Program-made: the position numbers and the translations under genes
Shown here: positions 35,434-44,708 of the stretch, piece by piece
How positions within the stretch are numbered: position 1 is the stretch's first letter
Layout: each line of letters starts with the position of its first letter
The notes under the pieces: generated by a model
Databases searched by the model: none
What the model was told of the DNA's origin: nothing
The model's input: only the letters and a program-made list of their open reading frames with translations
Source of the DNA: an uncultured Clostridia bacterium
GTDB taxonomy: Bacteria; Bacillota; Clostridia; Oscillospirales; CAG-272
Direction of reading: 5' to 3'
Length of the DNA stretch: 51,334 nt
Assembly: GCA_944381095.1 (NCBI GenBank)
Contig: CALWJW010000004.1
Coordinates: forward strand, 1-51,334

Positions 35434-38400
35434 ATGAATAACAGCGCAAGAAAATTTATAACAAAATCACTGTCGGGCTTCCTTGCATTTATGACAATAG
35501 TTACACTGCTCGCTTCTCTGTCGCTTCTGCCGGTCTTCGCTGCCGATGAAGAAGAAGAGGAGGAAGAAAGAGCGTTTGAGGATATTTACAGTGACTACTA
35601 TATGAACCCCTTTTATGACGCAACGGTCGACGATCTGGAAAATCCTGACTTTACAACTCAGGAAAAAAGACTTGAGGCAATGACACTTCAATATACAAAG
35701 GGCGATTTTCAGCTCTACATTGATTCGATAACCGGGGAAGTGGCAGTGAAAGATATGACAACGGGAGATATACTTTTCACAAATCCGTATGATATAGCTG
35801 AGATACCTACTTCCGCTGAATCCGGAACGAGAACGATATCGCTCATAGCCAAAAGAAAACTGCTCAGCCAGGTATCAATATCCTATACCGATAACGACGT
35901 TGTAAAGAGCTATAATTCTTTCGTTGACGCCGCACTGTTGCAGCAGATCGACATAAAGAAACTCAAAGGCGGTGTACGTGTAGAGTATTCAATAGGTGAG
36001 GAAGAGTCGAGAACTCTGGTACCGAGAAGAATAAGCGTTGACAGATACAACGAAATGATAATCGGTCAGCTTGAGGAAAACTTGCCTAACGGAAGAAACA
36101 ATAACATCTTTCTTAGAGTTACTGCTTGGTATATCCTCAAAGATCCGGCAAATCTGAGCGGAACTGCCCTTGACCAGTTGTACGCCGATTACCCAATAAC
36201 AAAAGAATTTCCGATATATATATTCGCCGAAGACGCAAAGCCGAGAGAAATCAAGGTGGTCGAAGGATTTATAAAAACTTACTGTCCGGAATACACATTT
36301 GAGGAAATGGACAAAGACCACAGGGAGACAGGATATGAGTCGAAGGACAAGGCGCCGGCAAACTTCAAAATGGCGCTGGAATACTATCTTACAGACTCAG
36401 GTGTTGAAGTAAGATTCCCGGCAAACGGACTTACCTTCGACGAAACAAACTATCAGCTTTCCAATATCGACATACTTCAATACATGGGAGCCGGTTCAAA
36501 CGATTATTACGGTTACACGTTCGTGCCGGACGGTTCCGGAACACTGATAAGGTTTGAGGATGTAAGTAAAACCTTCGAGCTTACCGGAAAGGTTTACGGT
36601 CAGGATTATGCGTATCAGGAAATAAGTAACGCAAATCAGGAAGTATTCAGGATGCCGGTGTTCGGAGTTGTGGTTTCAAACGAAAAACAGAACGATCCGA
36701 GGTGGGGTGATTACTACTACCAGGTAAAAGATGGAAGCGGCAACGTTACTCTGGAAGTGCCCAAAGAGCAGAAGCTCTACTCAACGGGGTATTTCGCAGT
36801 GGTTACCGAAGGAGACGCACTTACCAATATAACGTCATCTCACGGAGGAAATCAGGACCACTATTTCAACTCGGTTTACTGTTCGTTTAACCCGAGACCT
36901 AAGGACTCATATAACCTTGCGGAAGCAATTTCAATCGGTTCTAACACAAAGTATACGGTTGTTTCAGACAGAAAATATACAGGCTCATTCAGAATCAATT
37001 ACATAATGCTGACCGATCCTGAAAATACCGAAGGAAGAAATCCTGACAGGACTTACTACGAAACTTCCTATGTCGGAATGGCAAAGGCTTACAGGGACTA
37101 TCTTGAAAAAACCGGAAGCATAACAAGACTTACGGCAGAGAATGTTCAGGAAAATATACCGCTTTACATGGAAGTATTCGGAGTAACCGAAACGGACGAG
37201 ACTATACTCAGTATACCGATAACGGTGAAAAAGGCTTTGACATCTTTCGAAAATCTCAAAACTATGATAACCGAATTGAAGGCGGGCAATATCAGCAACC
37301 TGAATTTCAAACTTACCGGTTTCACAAACGGAGGTATGGTACCGACCGTGCCGACCGGCATCAAGTACGAAAGTGTTGTCGGAAAGAACAGCGGTTTCAG
37401 GGATTTTCTTGATTATGCGGTAACGGAAGGTGTGGGAGTTTATCCGGAGTTCGACTTTGCGTATATGATGGATACGGCAATGTTCGACGGATTCTCATAC
37501 AGAAGAGACGCAGTAAAGACGATAGATAACCGTTATATAACAAGAAGAGAGTACGACGCTGTACTCCAGACATTTGTGACCAGTGGAAAGATCTGTATCT
37601 CTCCCTGTGTTTACGGCAGCTTCTTTGAAAAATTCAATAAGTCGTTCACAAAATTGCTTGAAGGCAGAACGACTAATATATCACTAAGTACAATGGGTTC
37701 GGATCTGAATTCCGACTTTGATGATGATGATCCGTACAACAGAGAGGATGCAAAGAACTTCACAACCGAAATGCTGAAACAGTTTACGGTAAACGGCAGC
37801 TACGGAAAGATAATGGTAGATTCCGGAAATGCGTACTCAATACCGTACGCTTCAGTGGTGCTCAATGCTCCGCTCGACTCAAGCCGTTATCTCAACACAA
37901 GTGAGGCTGTGCCGTTCTTCGGAATGGTGTATCACGGTTATCTGGTGTTCGCCGGAAAACCGACAAACTCAGCCGGAGATATAAACTACGAAATTCTCAA
38001 AATAATAGAAAACGGAGCTACGCTCTTCATGCAGTTCTCGTATCAGAACGTTGAGATACTGAAAGAAGATCCGACTCTCTCAAAATATTACGCGATTTCG
38101 TATGAGATCTGGAAAGAGACTCTGATTTCCAAGTATGATGGAAACGGAAATCTCGTTTCTCTCGGACTCTATGACCAACTCAACAACGCACTTAAAGATG
38201 TACAGACATCGCTGATAAATGATCACGCCTATCTTGACTGTATAAGACAGTTCACAGATCAGGAAAGACAGAATATCACTACCGATGCGACGGCGGCATA
38301 TAATTCGGATTACTCGATATACGATGCCGACTATCAGAAGTATGCAAGTCTTGTTGAACTTCATGACAGGCTTATGGCTGAATATGACGAAAAGCTTAAA

Positions 38401-38877
38401 GAGGCAGGTGTATATGACAACAGCTCCGTGATAACCTGGCTCACCGATGAAGAAAAGGCAGCAATAGTTGCTTTGGGCAACGGTGCGGTGCTTGACGAAA
38501 TAATCCGTTACTACACAGAGCAGGCTGACGAAGCCAACGTTCAGACTTATACCGCACTCAAAGATCAGTACAACGTAATTATCAATGACAGAACTGCTAT
38601 GCTTTCAGCTTACGGAGTATCCAACAGAGACAATCTCGTTGCTCAGAGAGACACCATCAAGGCAAACAGAGACGCACTTGATCTTAATGACTACATCGAA
38701 ATTGAAGAGAACGAGATCGACAGAGATATAAGTGACGGAAGTGTAGTCTACGTTGAGTACGACAACGGACATTGGTTTGTTCTGAATTACAACAACTTCG
38801 TTGTGGATGTTGTGGTAGAAGGACAGACATTGACGATTCAGCCCAAGGATTTTTACGATTCAAGGGCAACAGCTTGA
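35434..38877 (+). CDS. Large secreted protein, probable DUF5696 family
   Basis: The 1147-residue protein has a signal peptide (about 1-36, cleavage near PVFA-AD) followed by an acidic run. A long beta-rich part covers about 90-560, with SGTLIRFED and a NLAEAISIG region. A middle part of about 560-900 alternates strands and helices like a TIM barrel (VGVYPEFDFAYMMD, GKIMVDSGNAYSIPYAS, FFGMVYHGYLVFAGKP). A helical, coiled-coil-like part covers about 900-1095, and a short beta tail ends the protein. I think it matches DUF5696, from memory and not checked. The barrel recalls clan-level glycosidase folds, so glycan binding or cleavage is possible but unproven. No membrane or wall anchor was seen. 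AGGAGG precedes the ATG. Confidence 0.72.
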   Translation: MNNSARKFITKSLSGFLAFMTIVTLLASLSLLPVFAADEEEEEEERAFEDIYSDYYMNPFYDATVDDLENPDFTTQEKRLEAMTLQYTKGDFQLYIDSITGEVAVKDMTTGDILFTNPYDIAEIPTSAESGTRTISLIAKRKLLSQVSISYTDNDVVKSYNSFVDAALLQQIDIKKLKGGVRVEYSIGEEESRTLVPRRISVDRYNEMIIGQLEENLPNGRNNNIFLRVTAWYILKDPANLSGTALDQLYADYPITKEFPIYIFAEDAKPREIKVVEGFIKTYCPEYTFEEMDKDHRETGYESKDKAPANFKMALEYYLTDSGVEVRFPANGLTFDETNYQLSNIDILQYMGAGSNDYYGYTFVPDGSGTLIRFEDVSKTFELTGKVYGQDYAYQEISNANQEVFRMPVFGVVVSNEKQNDPRWGDYYYQVKDGSGNVTLEVPKEQKLYSTGYFAVVTEGDALTNITSSHGGNQDHYFNSVYCSFNPRPKDSYNLAEAISIGSNTKYTVVSDRKYTGSFRINYIMLTDPENTEGRNPDRTYYETSYVGMAKAYRDYLEKTGSITRLTAENVQENIPLYMEVFGVTETDETILSIPITVKKALTSFENLKTMITELKAGNISNLNFKLTGFTNGGMVPTVPTGIKYESVVGKNSGFRDFLDYAVTEGVGVYPEFDFAYMMDTAMFDGFSYRRDAVKTIDNRYITRREYDAVLQTFVTSGKICISPCVYGSFFEKFNKSFTKLLEGRTTNISLSTMGSDLNSDFDDDDPYNREDAKNFTTEMLKQFTVNGSYGKIMVDSGNAYSIPYASVVLNAPLDSSRYLNTSEAVPFFGMVYHGYLVFAGKPTNSAGDINYEILKIIENGATLFMQFSYQNVEILKEDPTLSKYYAISYEIWKETLISKYDGNGNLVSLGLYDQLNNALKDVQTSLINDHAYLDCIRQFTDQERQNITTDATAAYNSDYSIYDADYQKYASLVELHDRLMAEYDEKLKEAGVYDNSSVITWLTDEEKAAIVALGNGAVLDEIIRYYTEQADEANVQTYTALKDQYNVIINDRTAMLSAYGVSNRDNLVAQRDTIKANRDALDLNDYIEIEENEIDRDISDGSVVYVEYDNGHWFVLNYNNFVVDVVVEGQTLTIQPKDFYDSRATA

Positions 38878-38896
38878 CAAAGGGAGGTAAACAGAA

Positions 38897-39847
38897 ATGA
38901 GTACAAAAGCACCAAAACGCCGCAGGGCGGCCTCTCTTGATAAGAGAAAGGCAAGGGGCGGATATCTGTTCGTGCTTCCGTTTATACTCGGACTTATACT
39001 AATATATTTCCCTGTCATAATCGATTCCTTCAGATATTCACTTTCTTCAATGACGTTTCAGGATGGGGCTTTCAAGATAACTTTTATCGGACTTGAAAAT
39101 TATCAGGAAGCGCTTTTCGTTGATACATCTTACGTAAAAACTCTTATGGGCGGAATACAGAGTCTGATAGTCGACATCCCGGCAATAGTGATATTCTCCC
39201 TGTTTATAGCGGTTATACTCAATCAGAAAGTGCTTGGTCGTGCCGTATTCAGAACGATATTCTTTATACCGGTCATATGTGCAACCGGAATAATGGAATC
39301 AATAGCGGCGGCAACCTCGTCTTACAATGACTACATAGCCGACCAGGGACAGTCGATAAATACCGGTGCGCTTGAAAGCGGCGGTTTTCAGATGAATGCG
39401 GAAAAAATAACACAGCTTTTCGAAAACATGAAGATAGGAACCGAACTTGCTGATTTTGTTGTCGGAGCTGTCAACCGTATATCCGGTATAATTGACCGCT
39501 GCGGCGTACAGATGCTGATACTGCTGGCAGCGCTGCAATCGATATCGCCTTCAATATATGAATCTTGTTCAATAGACGGAGCAACTACCTGGGAAACATT
39601 CTGGAAAATAACGCTTCCCATGATAAGCCCGATGATACTTGTAAGTGCGGTTTATACGGTTATAGACTCATTTACGTCTGAATCAAATCAGGTTATGGCG
39701 TACATTAACAATAAATACAGCGAAGCAGACGGAAACACACTTTCTGCGGCAATGGCATGGATGTATTTCGGAATAATAATTCTGATAGTAATGGTGGTCG
39801 TTGCCGTAATGCAGGCGTACGTATTCTATCAGAGACGCGATAACTGA
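38897..39847 (+). CDS. ABC transporter permease, second pair, MalF-like, with an extra loop
   Basis: The 316-residue membrane subunit begins GYLFVLPFILGLILIYFPVI and has the EAA-type loop ESCSIDGATTWETFWKITLP (near residues 219-238). Between the segment ending FFIPVICATGIMES and the next helix (MLILLAALQSI) there are about 60 extra residues (roughly 140-200; ADQGQSINTGALESGGFQMN and an amphipathic helix), longer than in the first pair and in typical MalF-type subunits. By topology it is probably outside the membrane and could touch the large secreted partners. GGGAGG precedes the ATG. It pairs with the next gene. Confidence 0.92.
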   Translation: MSTKAPKRRRAASLDKRKARGGYLFVLPFILGLILIYFPVIIDSFRYSLSSMTFQDGAFKITFIGLENYQEALFVDTSYVKTLMGGIQSLIVDIPAIVIFSLFIAVILNQKVLGRAVFRTIFFIPVICATGIMESIAAATSSYNDYIADQGQSINTGALESGGFQMNAEKITQLFENMKIGTELADFVVGAVNRISGIIDRCGVQMLILLAALQSISPSIYESCSIDGATTWETFWKITLPMISPMILVSAVYTVIDSFTSESNQVMAYINNKYSEADGNTLSAAMAWMYFGIIILIVMVVVAVMQAYVFYQRRDN

Positions 39848-39866
39848 GAAAGGGGGACGATAATAT

Positions 39867-40949
39867 ATGGATAATCAGGCAAATGCTCCAAAAGTATTAA
39901 AAGAGAGCAAAAACAAAATAGTAGTGGATTTTGAAAGAACGTCCCTGAAAGAGAGACTCCGTCTGAAATATCTGAATATCTCGTACGCCGGGATGCTTGT
40001 GTGGAGATTTTTCAGGTTTCTGCTCCTTATGGGAGTGTCATACGTAATACTGTATCCCTTCTTTTCGAAGATAACTTCATCGTTTATGAGCGCGGAGGAC
40101 TTCGTTGACGTTACCGTAAAACTGATACCCAAGTACCCGACTCTTGACACCTACAAGGCCATTATAGTAGACCTGAGCTACTTCAAGGCACTGTTTAATA
40201 CTGCGCTCCTGTCGCTTGTCTCGGCTTTGCTGCAAATGTTTATCTGCTGTATAATCGGATACGGATTTGCAAAATTCAAATTCCGCGGTTCGAAATTGCT
40301 TTTCGCATTTGTGCTGCTGACAATGATAGTTCCTCACTCAACCATAAAGCTTTCACTTTACATGAAGTTTAAGTACTTTGATGTTCTGTGGTTGACTAAG
40401 TTGCTGGGAGGCGGGGTGTTCCCGTGGCTGGACATAATACCGGAAGCTGAAACAGGAATGTTTGTCAACGGAACTTCGCTCGACCTTACCAATACGCTGT
40501 GGCCGCTTGCAATACTGTCACTTGGCGGACTGGCGTTCAAGAACGGACTCTACATTTTCATGATGCGTCAGTTCTTCAAAGGAGTTCCCGATGAGCTTGA
40601 AGAGTCCGCATACATCGACGGCTACGGAATAATGAAAACATTCTTCCTCATAGTAATACCGCTTTCGGTACCTATGATGATAACAGTCTTCCTGTTTGCC
40701 TTCTCTTGGCAGTGGACTGATGAGTTTTACACCGGACTGTTTTTCAGTAAAACGAAGATGTACCTACTTCCGCACCTTGTCGGACAGGTTCCGAGGTCGC
40801 TGGATACGCAGTACGCCGGACAGTCACTGTTTGAGGCAGCGATCCAGAATACTATCGGACTTATGATAATAGTTCCGATACTGGTGGTCTATCTGTTCTG
40901 TCAGAGGTTCCTTGTTGAGGGAATTGAGCGCTCCGGACTTGTTGGTTAA
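39867..40949 (+). CDS. ABC transporter permease, second pair, MalG-like
   Basis: The 360-residue subunit has a basic N-terminal extension of about 45 residues before the first membrane segment (FRFLLLMGVSYVILYPFFS). The EAA-type loop is ESAYIDGYGIMKTFFLIVIP (near residues 245-264). An insertion of about 35 residues (about 170-208, GGGVFPWLDIIPEAETGMF) lies in the region facing outside between two membrane segments, compared with the first-pair MalG-like protein. It is the last gene of the operon, with a strong terminator 50 bases later. Confidence 0.92.
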   Translation: MDNQANAPKVLKESKNKIVVDFERTSLKERLRLKYLNISYAGMLVWRFFRFLLLMGVSYVILYPFFSKITSSFMSAEDFVDVTVKLIPKYPTLDTYKAIIVDLSYFKALFNTALLSLVSALLQMFICCIIGYGFAKFKFRGSKLLFAFVLLTMIVPHSTIKLSLYMKFKYFDVLWLTKLLGGGVFPWLDIIPEAETGMFVNGTSLDLTNTLWPLAILSLGGLAFKNGLYIFMMRQFFKGVPDELEESAYIDGYGIMKTFFLIVIPLSVPMMITVFLFAFSWQWTDEFYTGLFFSKTKMYLLPHLVGQVPRSLDTQYAGQSLFEAAIQNTIGLMIIVPILVVYLFCQRFLVEGIERSGLVG

Positions 40950-41001
40950 CCGTAAGGTTCTATTCAGCAAAGCATTAATTTTTTACCTATTCAACTCAAA
41001 T

Positions 41002-41044
41002 AAGCGCCGCAAAGACCGGTTTCGGTTTTTTGCGGCGCTTTTTT
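41002..41044 (+). terminator. Intrinsic terminator of the transport operon
   Basis: AAGCGCCGCAAA and TTTGCGGCGCTT form a 12-bp stem with a loop containing an internal CCGG, followed by TTTT. A partial copy (TTTTTTTGCGGCGCTC) follows near 41058-41073. The rest of the gap to 41280 shows no other clear signal. Confidence 0.9.
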
Positions 41045-41280
41045 ACGCCGGTTAAGTTTTTTTGCGGCGCTCTTATGCCGGCTTCGTTGTCTGACAAGAT
41101 AACAAAGTCAAACGAGAATTTCAGATTGAAAAAAACAAAATGTCTATGCGGAGTTTTTTCGGGCTAAAATAAACGGCAGTAAGCATTTGTTTTTTTACGA
41201 CCGTGAGGACAGAATACAGTACGGAATTGAAACGGTTAAGGAAGGGTAAGATATAAAAAATAACCGGAGGCTGAGCTGAG

Positions 41281-42051
41281 ATGAAAAAAACCATAGTGTG
41301 TGTTTACGGAAAAGGGAAAAATACATCGGAAGTCTTTGCGCGACTGTGCGGATTATGCGAACAGAGCGGCTGCAATGAATATATCTACTGCGGGATAATA
41401 GATTTGCCGGACTGGATCTGTTACAGGAGTTCAGGCGACAGCGGGACAGAAGATAAAGTAAAAAGGTTTGTCAGATATTACGGAAAAAGATTCGGCGGGG
41501 ATCTTTTTTGCGCGGTGAGGCAAAGAAGATATTATATTGAGGGAAAACAACCGGCGTACTGTTGTGTGGACGGAAGTCTGGGGGCACTCAAAAGTCTTTG
41601 GCGGTTTGCAGGCGGTAGAAAAGAGGAGTTTTTTCCCGTTTACGGTAAGGTAAACTACGAAGTACTTTCCGAAGCAGACAAAATATACTACTCAGCTTTA
41701 TTGGGAAACGAAGCTCCGCAGAAAAGAGACATAATCGAAAAGCATGGGTTGGAAAAGATGGAAAACGAGTTAACTGAGGGGACAGTCATTGTACGCAATA
41801 AAAAAGACGGCAATCCGGCGGGTAAAGCCGCTGACAGAATATTCGGACGCAGCAGGTCAGAAGGTAAATCAGGTGAGTGTTTGGAAATACTGCTGAGTCA
41901 TAATGCGCTTGACAAGCTTCTTTCTACCGGAATAAGCGAAGAAGATATCGAAGTTAAAGAATCTATGGTAACGGAAACCGAAAATTACCGAAAAAAAATA
42001 TTTTTGCCGAAAAAATGCCGTTTCAAAGTTATTAAAAAATTTCCAAAATGA
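41281..42051 (+). CDS. Unrecognised cysteine-rich hypothetical protein
   Basis: I do not recognise this 256-residue protein. It has no signal peptide or membrane segment. Cysteines cluster in the first 105 residues (CVYG, CGLCEQSGCNEYIYCG with spacing C-x2-C-x4-C-x5-C, WICY, LFCAV, AYCCVDG). The middle is mixed and the C terminus is very basic (KKIFLPKKCRFKVIKKFPK). GGAGG lies ten bases before the ATG. The coding frame is long and codon use looks like that of its neighbours, supporting a real gene. It lies between the transport operon's terminator and the ymfF promoter, so it is probably transcribed alone. Confidence 0.6.
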   Translation: MKKTIVCVYGKGKNTSEVFARLCGLCEQSGCNEYIYCGIIDLPDWICYRSSGDSGTEDKVKRFVRYYGKRFGGDLFCAVRQRRYYIEGKQPAYCCVDGSLGALKSLWRFAGGRKEEFFPVYGKVNYEVLSEADKIYYSALLGNEAPQKRDIIEKHGLEKMENELTEGTVIVRNKKDGNPAGKAADRIFGRSRSEGKSGECLEILLSHNALDKLLSTGISEEDIEVKESMVTETENYRKKIFLPKKCRFKVIKKFPK

Positions 42052-42052
42052 C

Positions 42053-42082
42053 TTGAAATTACTCAAGAAAATATGATATACT
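42053..42082 (+). promoter_or_regulatory. Promoter of ymfF-ymfH-lgt
   Basis: TTGAAA at 42053-42058, 18-base spacer, TATACT at 42077-42082, about 30 bases before the ymfF ATG. Confidence 0.65.
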
Positions 42083-42112
42083 GAAATCAATTAAGTGTGA
42101 AAAGGTGCGGTC

Positions 42113-43405
42113 ATGAAAGTAGAAAAAATGAACTGCGGAGACGGAATTGAGTTTTCGGTCCTCCGTACCGATAAATTCAAAAACGATATACTGGTAGTCA
42201 ATTTTCTGATGCCGAAAACGGAAAAAAATATCGCTGTCGGCAATTTGCTGTCCAAAATGTTTTTAAGAGGTACTGAAAAACACAGCACAAATCTCGGAAT
42301 AAACAGAGTTCTCGCCGGACTTTACGATGCTTCGGTATCGGTTGCGCACATTGCTCTTCCGGACGCCATGTGTTTCAGGCTGAGCTGTAATTTTGTCGAC
42401 GACAGGTTTATACCTGACGGCGACAGAACTTCGGTACTTTCCGGTGTCATTTCTATGATCAAGGAGATGCTTGAATTCCCTCTTACCGACGAGAACGGAA
42501 ACTGGAAAGAAGAGTATATTCAAAGCGAAAAAAGTAATCTGCTCGATGAACTGAGAGCCCAGAAAAACAATAAGGACTCCTTTGCATTACGACGTTTTTC
42601 GGAAATATGGCACGAGGGTATGTCGATGGCACTGAACTCGGGAGGCACTGAGGACAGTATCACGGAGGTGACTTCTGCCGATCTCAACGGATATCTCGGT
42701 GAAATGAAAAAAACTGCGCCGGCTGATGTAGTGTTTGCCGGGAATTACACAGCGTTCAAAGAGGAAAAATGTCTTGAATTTATAAAATTTCTGAGTGGGC
42801 TGAGGAGCGGTTGTAAGACAAATTATATCAACGCTGTTCCGGAAATTGCGGCAGCAGAAAAACTGAAAGAAGTGCGTGAGAAAACAGACGCAAAGCAAAG
42901 CCGTATGCTGCTCGGATACAGGATAGATAAAAGCGGAGCGTCCAGATACGCAAGATCGGTATTCTGCGAAATATTCGGCGGCTCGCCTACGAGCAGACTG
43001 TTTACAAATGTCAGGGAAAGACTGAGTCTTTGTTATTACTGCTCGGCAACGTACAGCGAAAGTACGGGAGAGCTGACAGTCAGAAGCGGACTTGACGCCG
43101 AAAACCGCGACTTGGCGGCAGATGAGATAGCCCGTCAGCTTAAACTACTGGCCGACGCAGAAAATATAAGCAGCGGTGAACTCGAAGCCGCCAAAAAAGG
43201 TCTGGTAAATATGTATAAGAGTATCAACGACAATGTCTACGCCTATTCCTCATGGTATCTGAGTTCAAAGCTGTGCGGTCTTGATACGGATATTGACAAT
43301 TACGTAAGCGGAGTTTGTGAAGTAACGGCAGAGCAGGTTGCCGTGGTTGCGTCGGCGGTCAAACAGGAGATAAGTTATATACTTGTCGGTAACGTGAAGG
43401 AATGA
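42113..43405 (+). CDS. ymfF: M16-family peptidase-like protein YmfF (no zinc motif)
   Basis: This 430-residue member of the insulinase/processing peptidase family lacks the HxxEH zinc motif (the matching place reads LLSKMFLRGTEKH). The C-terminal half keeps the R-x-x-x-x-Y-like substrate region (RERLSLCYYCSATYS, GELTVRSGLDAEN). Such inactive subunits work as pairs with an active partner, here YmfH 26 bases downstream. In Bacillus the pair is linked with EF-P 5-aminopentanol modification; whether that holds here is unknown. A weak GGTG lies before the ATG. Confidence 0.88.
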   Translation: MKVEKMNCGDGIEFSVLRTDKFKNDILVVNFLMPKTEKNIAVGNLLSKMFLRGTEKHSTNLGINRVLAGLYDASVSVAHIALPDAMCFRLSCNFVDDRFIPDGDRTSVLSGVISMIKEMLEFPLTDENGNWKEEYIQSEKSNLLDELRAQKNNKDSFALRRFSEIWHEGMSMALNSGGTEDSITEVTSADLNGYLGEMKKTAPADVVFAGNYTAFKEEKCLEFIKFLSGLRSGCKTNYINAVPEIAAAEKLKEVREKTDAKQSRMLLGYRIDKSGASRYARSVFCEIFGGSPTSRLFTNVRERLSLCYYCSATYSESTGELTVRSGLDAENRDLAADEIARQLKLLADAENISSGELEAAKKGLVNMYKSINDNVYAYSSWYLSSKLCGLDTDIDNYVSGVCEVTAEQVAVVASAVKQEISYILVGNVKE

Positions 43406-43431
43406 AACCGGAAAGGCGGCAGTAATACAGA

Positions 43432-44706
43432 ATGAGACAAAAACAGATAATCAGCAGTCCCTTGATAGGCGAGGAAATGATTAAAATAACCCATGAAAGC
43501 GGACTCACGGTATATATTTCAAAAAAAGACTTCGGAATGTCTTATGCAGTGTTCGGTACAAGATACGGCTCAATAGAAAACACTTTTACCGTCGACGGTG
43601 AACGGACCGAAGTGCCGCACGGTATTGCTCACTTTCTTGAACATAAGATGTTTGAGTCAGAGGACGGAAGCGACGGCTTTGAAAAGTTCGGAAAATACGG
43701 TGCGGATGCCAACGCCTACACATCTTTTGACCGGACAGCGTACATTTTCAGCTGTACCGAAAACTTTTACGAATCGCTTGAAGTGCTTCTCCGAATGGTG
43801 ACAACACCGCATTTTACCGAAAAAAACGTTGAAAAAGAAAAAGGCATAATACGTCAGGAAATAAAGATGTGCGAGGACAGGACCTCTTATCGCAGGTATT
43901 ATAACCTTTTGAAGGCGCTTTACGGTAATTTGCCGATAGCGATACCTGTAGCGGGGACGGTGGAGTCAATAGGAAAGATAACGCCGGAATTGCTCTACAA
44001 ATGCTATAATGCGTTTTACAGAATGAGCAATATGGCGCTTTGCGTTTGCGGCAATCTGGATGAAGACTCGGTAATGGAAATTGTAGACAGAGTGATAGGC
44101 AACAGATCTGTCGGTACCGTATTGCCGGAATACCCGGCGGATGACCTCGAAGCTGCGTCCGGATTTATTTCAGACGAGATGGATATTTCAAAACCAATCG
44201 GCGCAATAGGATTAAAGATACCGCTTAATGTCAAGAATGAGGTTTTAGACATACTTTGCAACGCTGTTTTCGGTGAGAGCGAAGAATTTTACAGCAGTCT
44301 TTACGAAAAACGCATGGTCAATCATTACGATATCGGTTGTGACTGCGTAAGAAATGCCAAAACAATGATAATCGAATTTGACAGCGACAGTCCGAAGAAG
44401 GTGTATGAAGGATTTCTGAAACATATCGAAAAGATCAGAATTGACGGAGTTGACGTTGAAGCATTCGAAAGAGCCAAAAAAACCGAGTATGCCGAAACAC
44501 TGAGAAAATATGATTCTTCTATTTCTGTCGCAGAGGCGGTATTCGACGGTTTCATTGACGGTAACGACTTTATCGGACTTGCTGAAAGGTACTCGGCGGT
44601 CACAGCGGATGACGTGAATCAATTGGCAAAACAAATATTCAAAAAAGAAAGTACGGCATTGAGCGTGGTCTGTCCGAAAGGCTACATCGAAGCGGAGAAG
44701 GATTGA
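43432..44706 (+). CDS. ymfH: M16-family zinc peptidase YmfH
   Basis: This is the active partner of YmfF, with 424 residues. The inverted zinc motif HFLEH is at residues 67-71 in HGIAHFLEHKMFES, and the third ligand Glu is expected in EKEKGIIRQEIKM about 75 residues later. The two-domain M16 shape is complete. GAAAGG lies upstream of the ATG. Its end overlaps the ribosome-site region of lgt, so ymfF, ymfH and lgt are probably one transcript. Confidence 0.9.
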   Translation: MRQKQIISSPLIGEEMIKITHESGLTVYISKKDFGMSYAVFGTRYGSIENTFTVDGERTEVPHGIAHFLEHKMFESEDGSDGFEKFGKYGADANAYTSFDRTAYIFSCTENFYESLEVLLRMVTTPHFTEKNVEKEKGIIRQEIKMCEDRTSYRRYYNLLKALYGNLPIAIPVAGTVESIGKITPELLYKCYNAFYRMSNMALCVCGNLDEDSVMEIVDRVIGNRSVGTVLPEYPADDLEAASGFISDEMDISKPIGAIGLKIPLNVKNEVLDILCNAVFGESEEFYSSLYEKRMVNHYDIGCDCVRNAKTMIIEFDSDSPKKVYEGFLKHIEKIRIDGVDVEAFERAKKTEYAETLRKYDSSISVAEAVFDGFIDGNDFIGLAERYSAVTADDVNQLAKQIFKKESTALSVVCPKGYIEAEKD

Positions 44707-44708
44707 AG

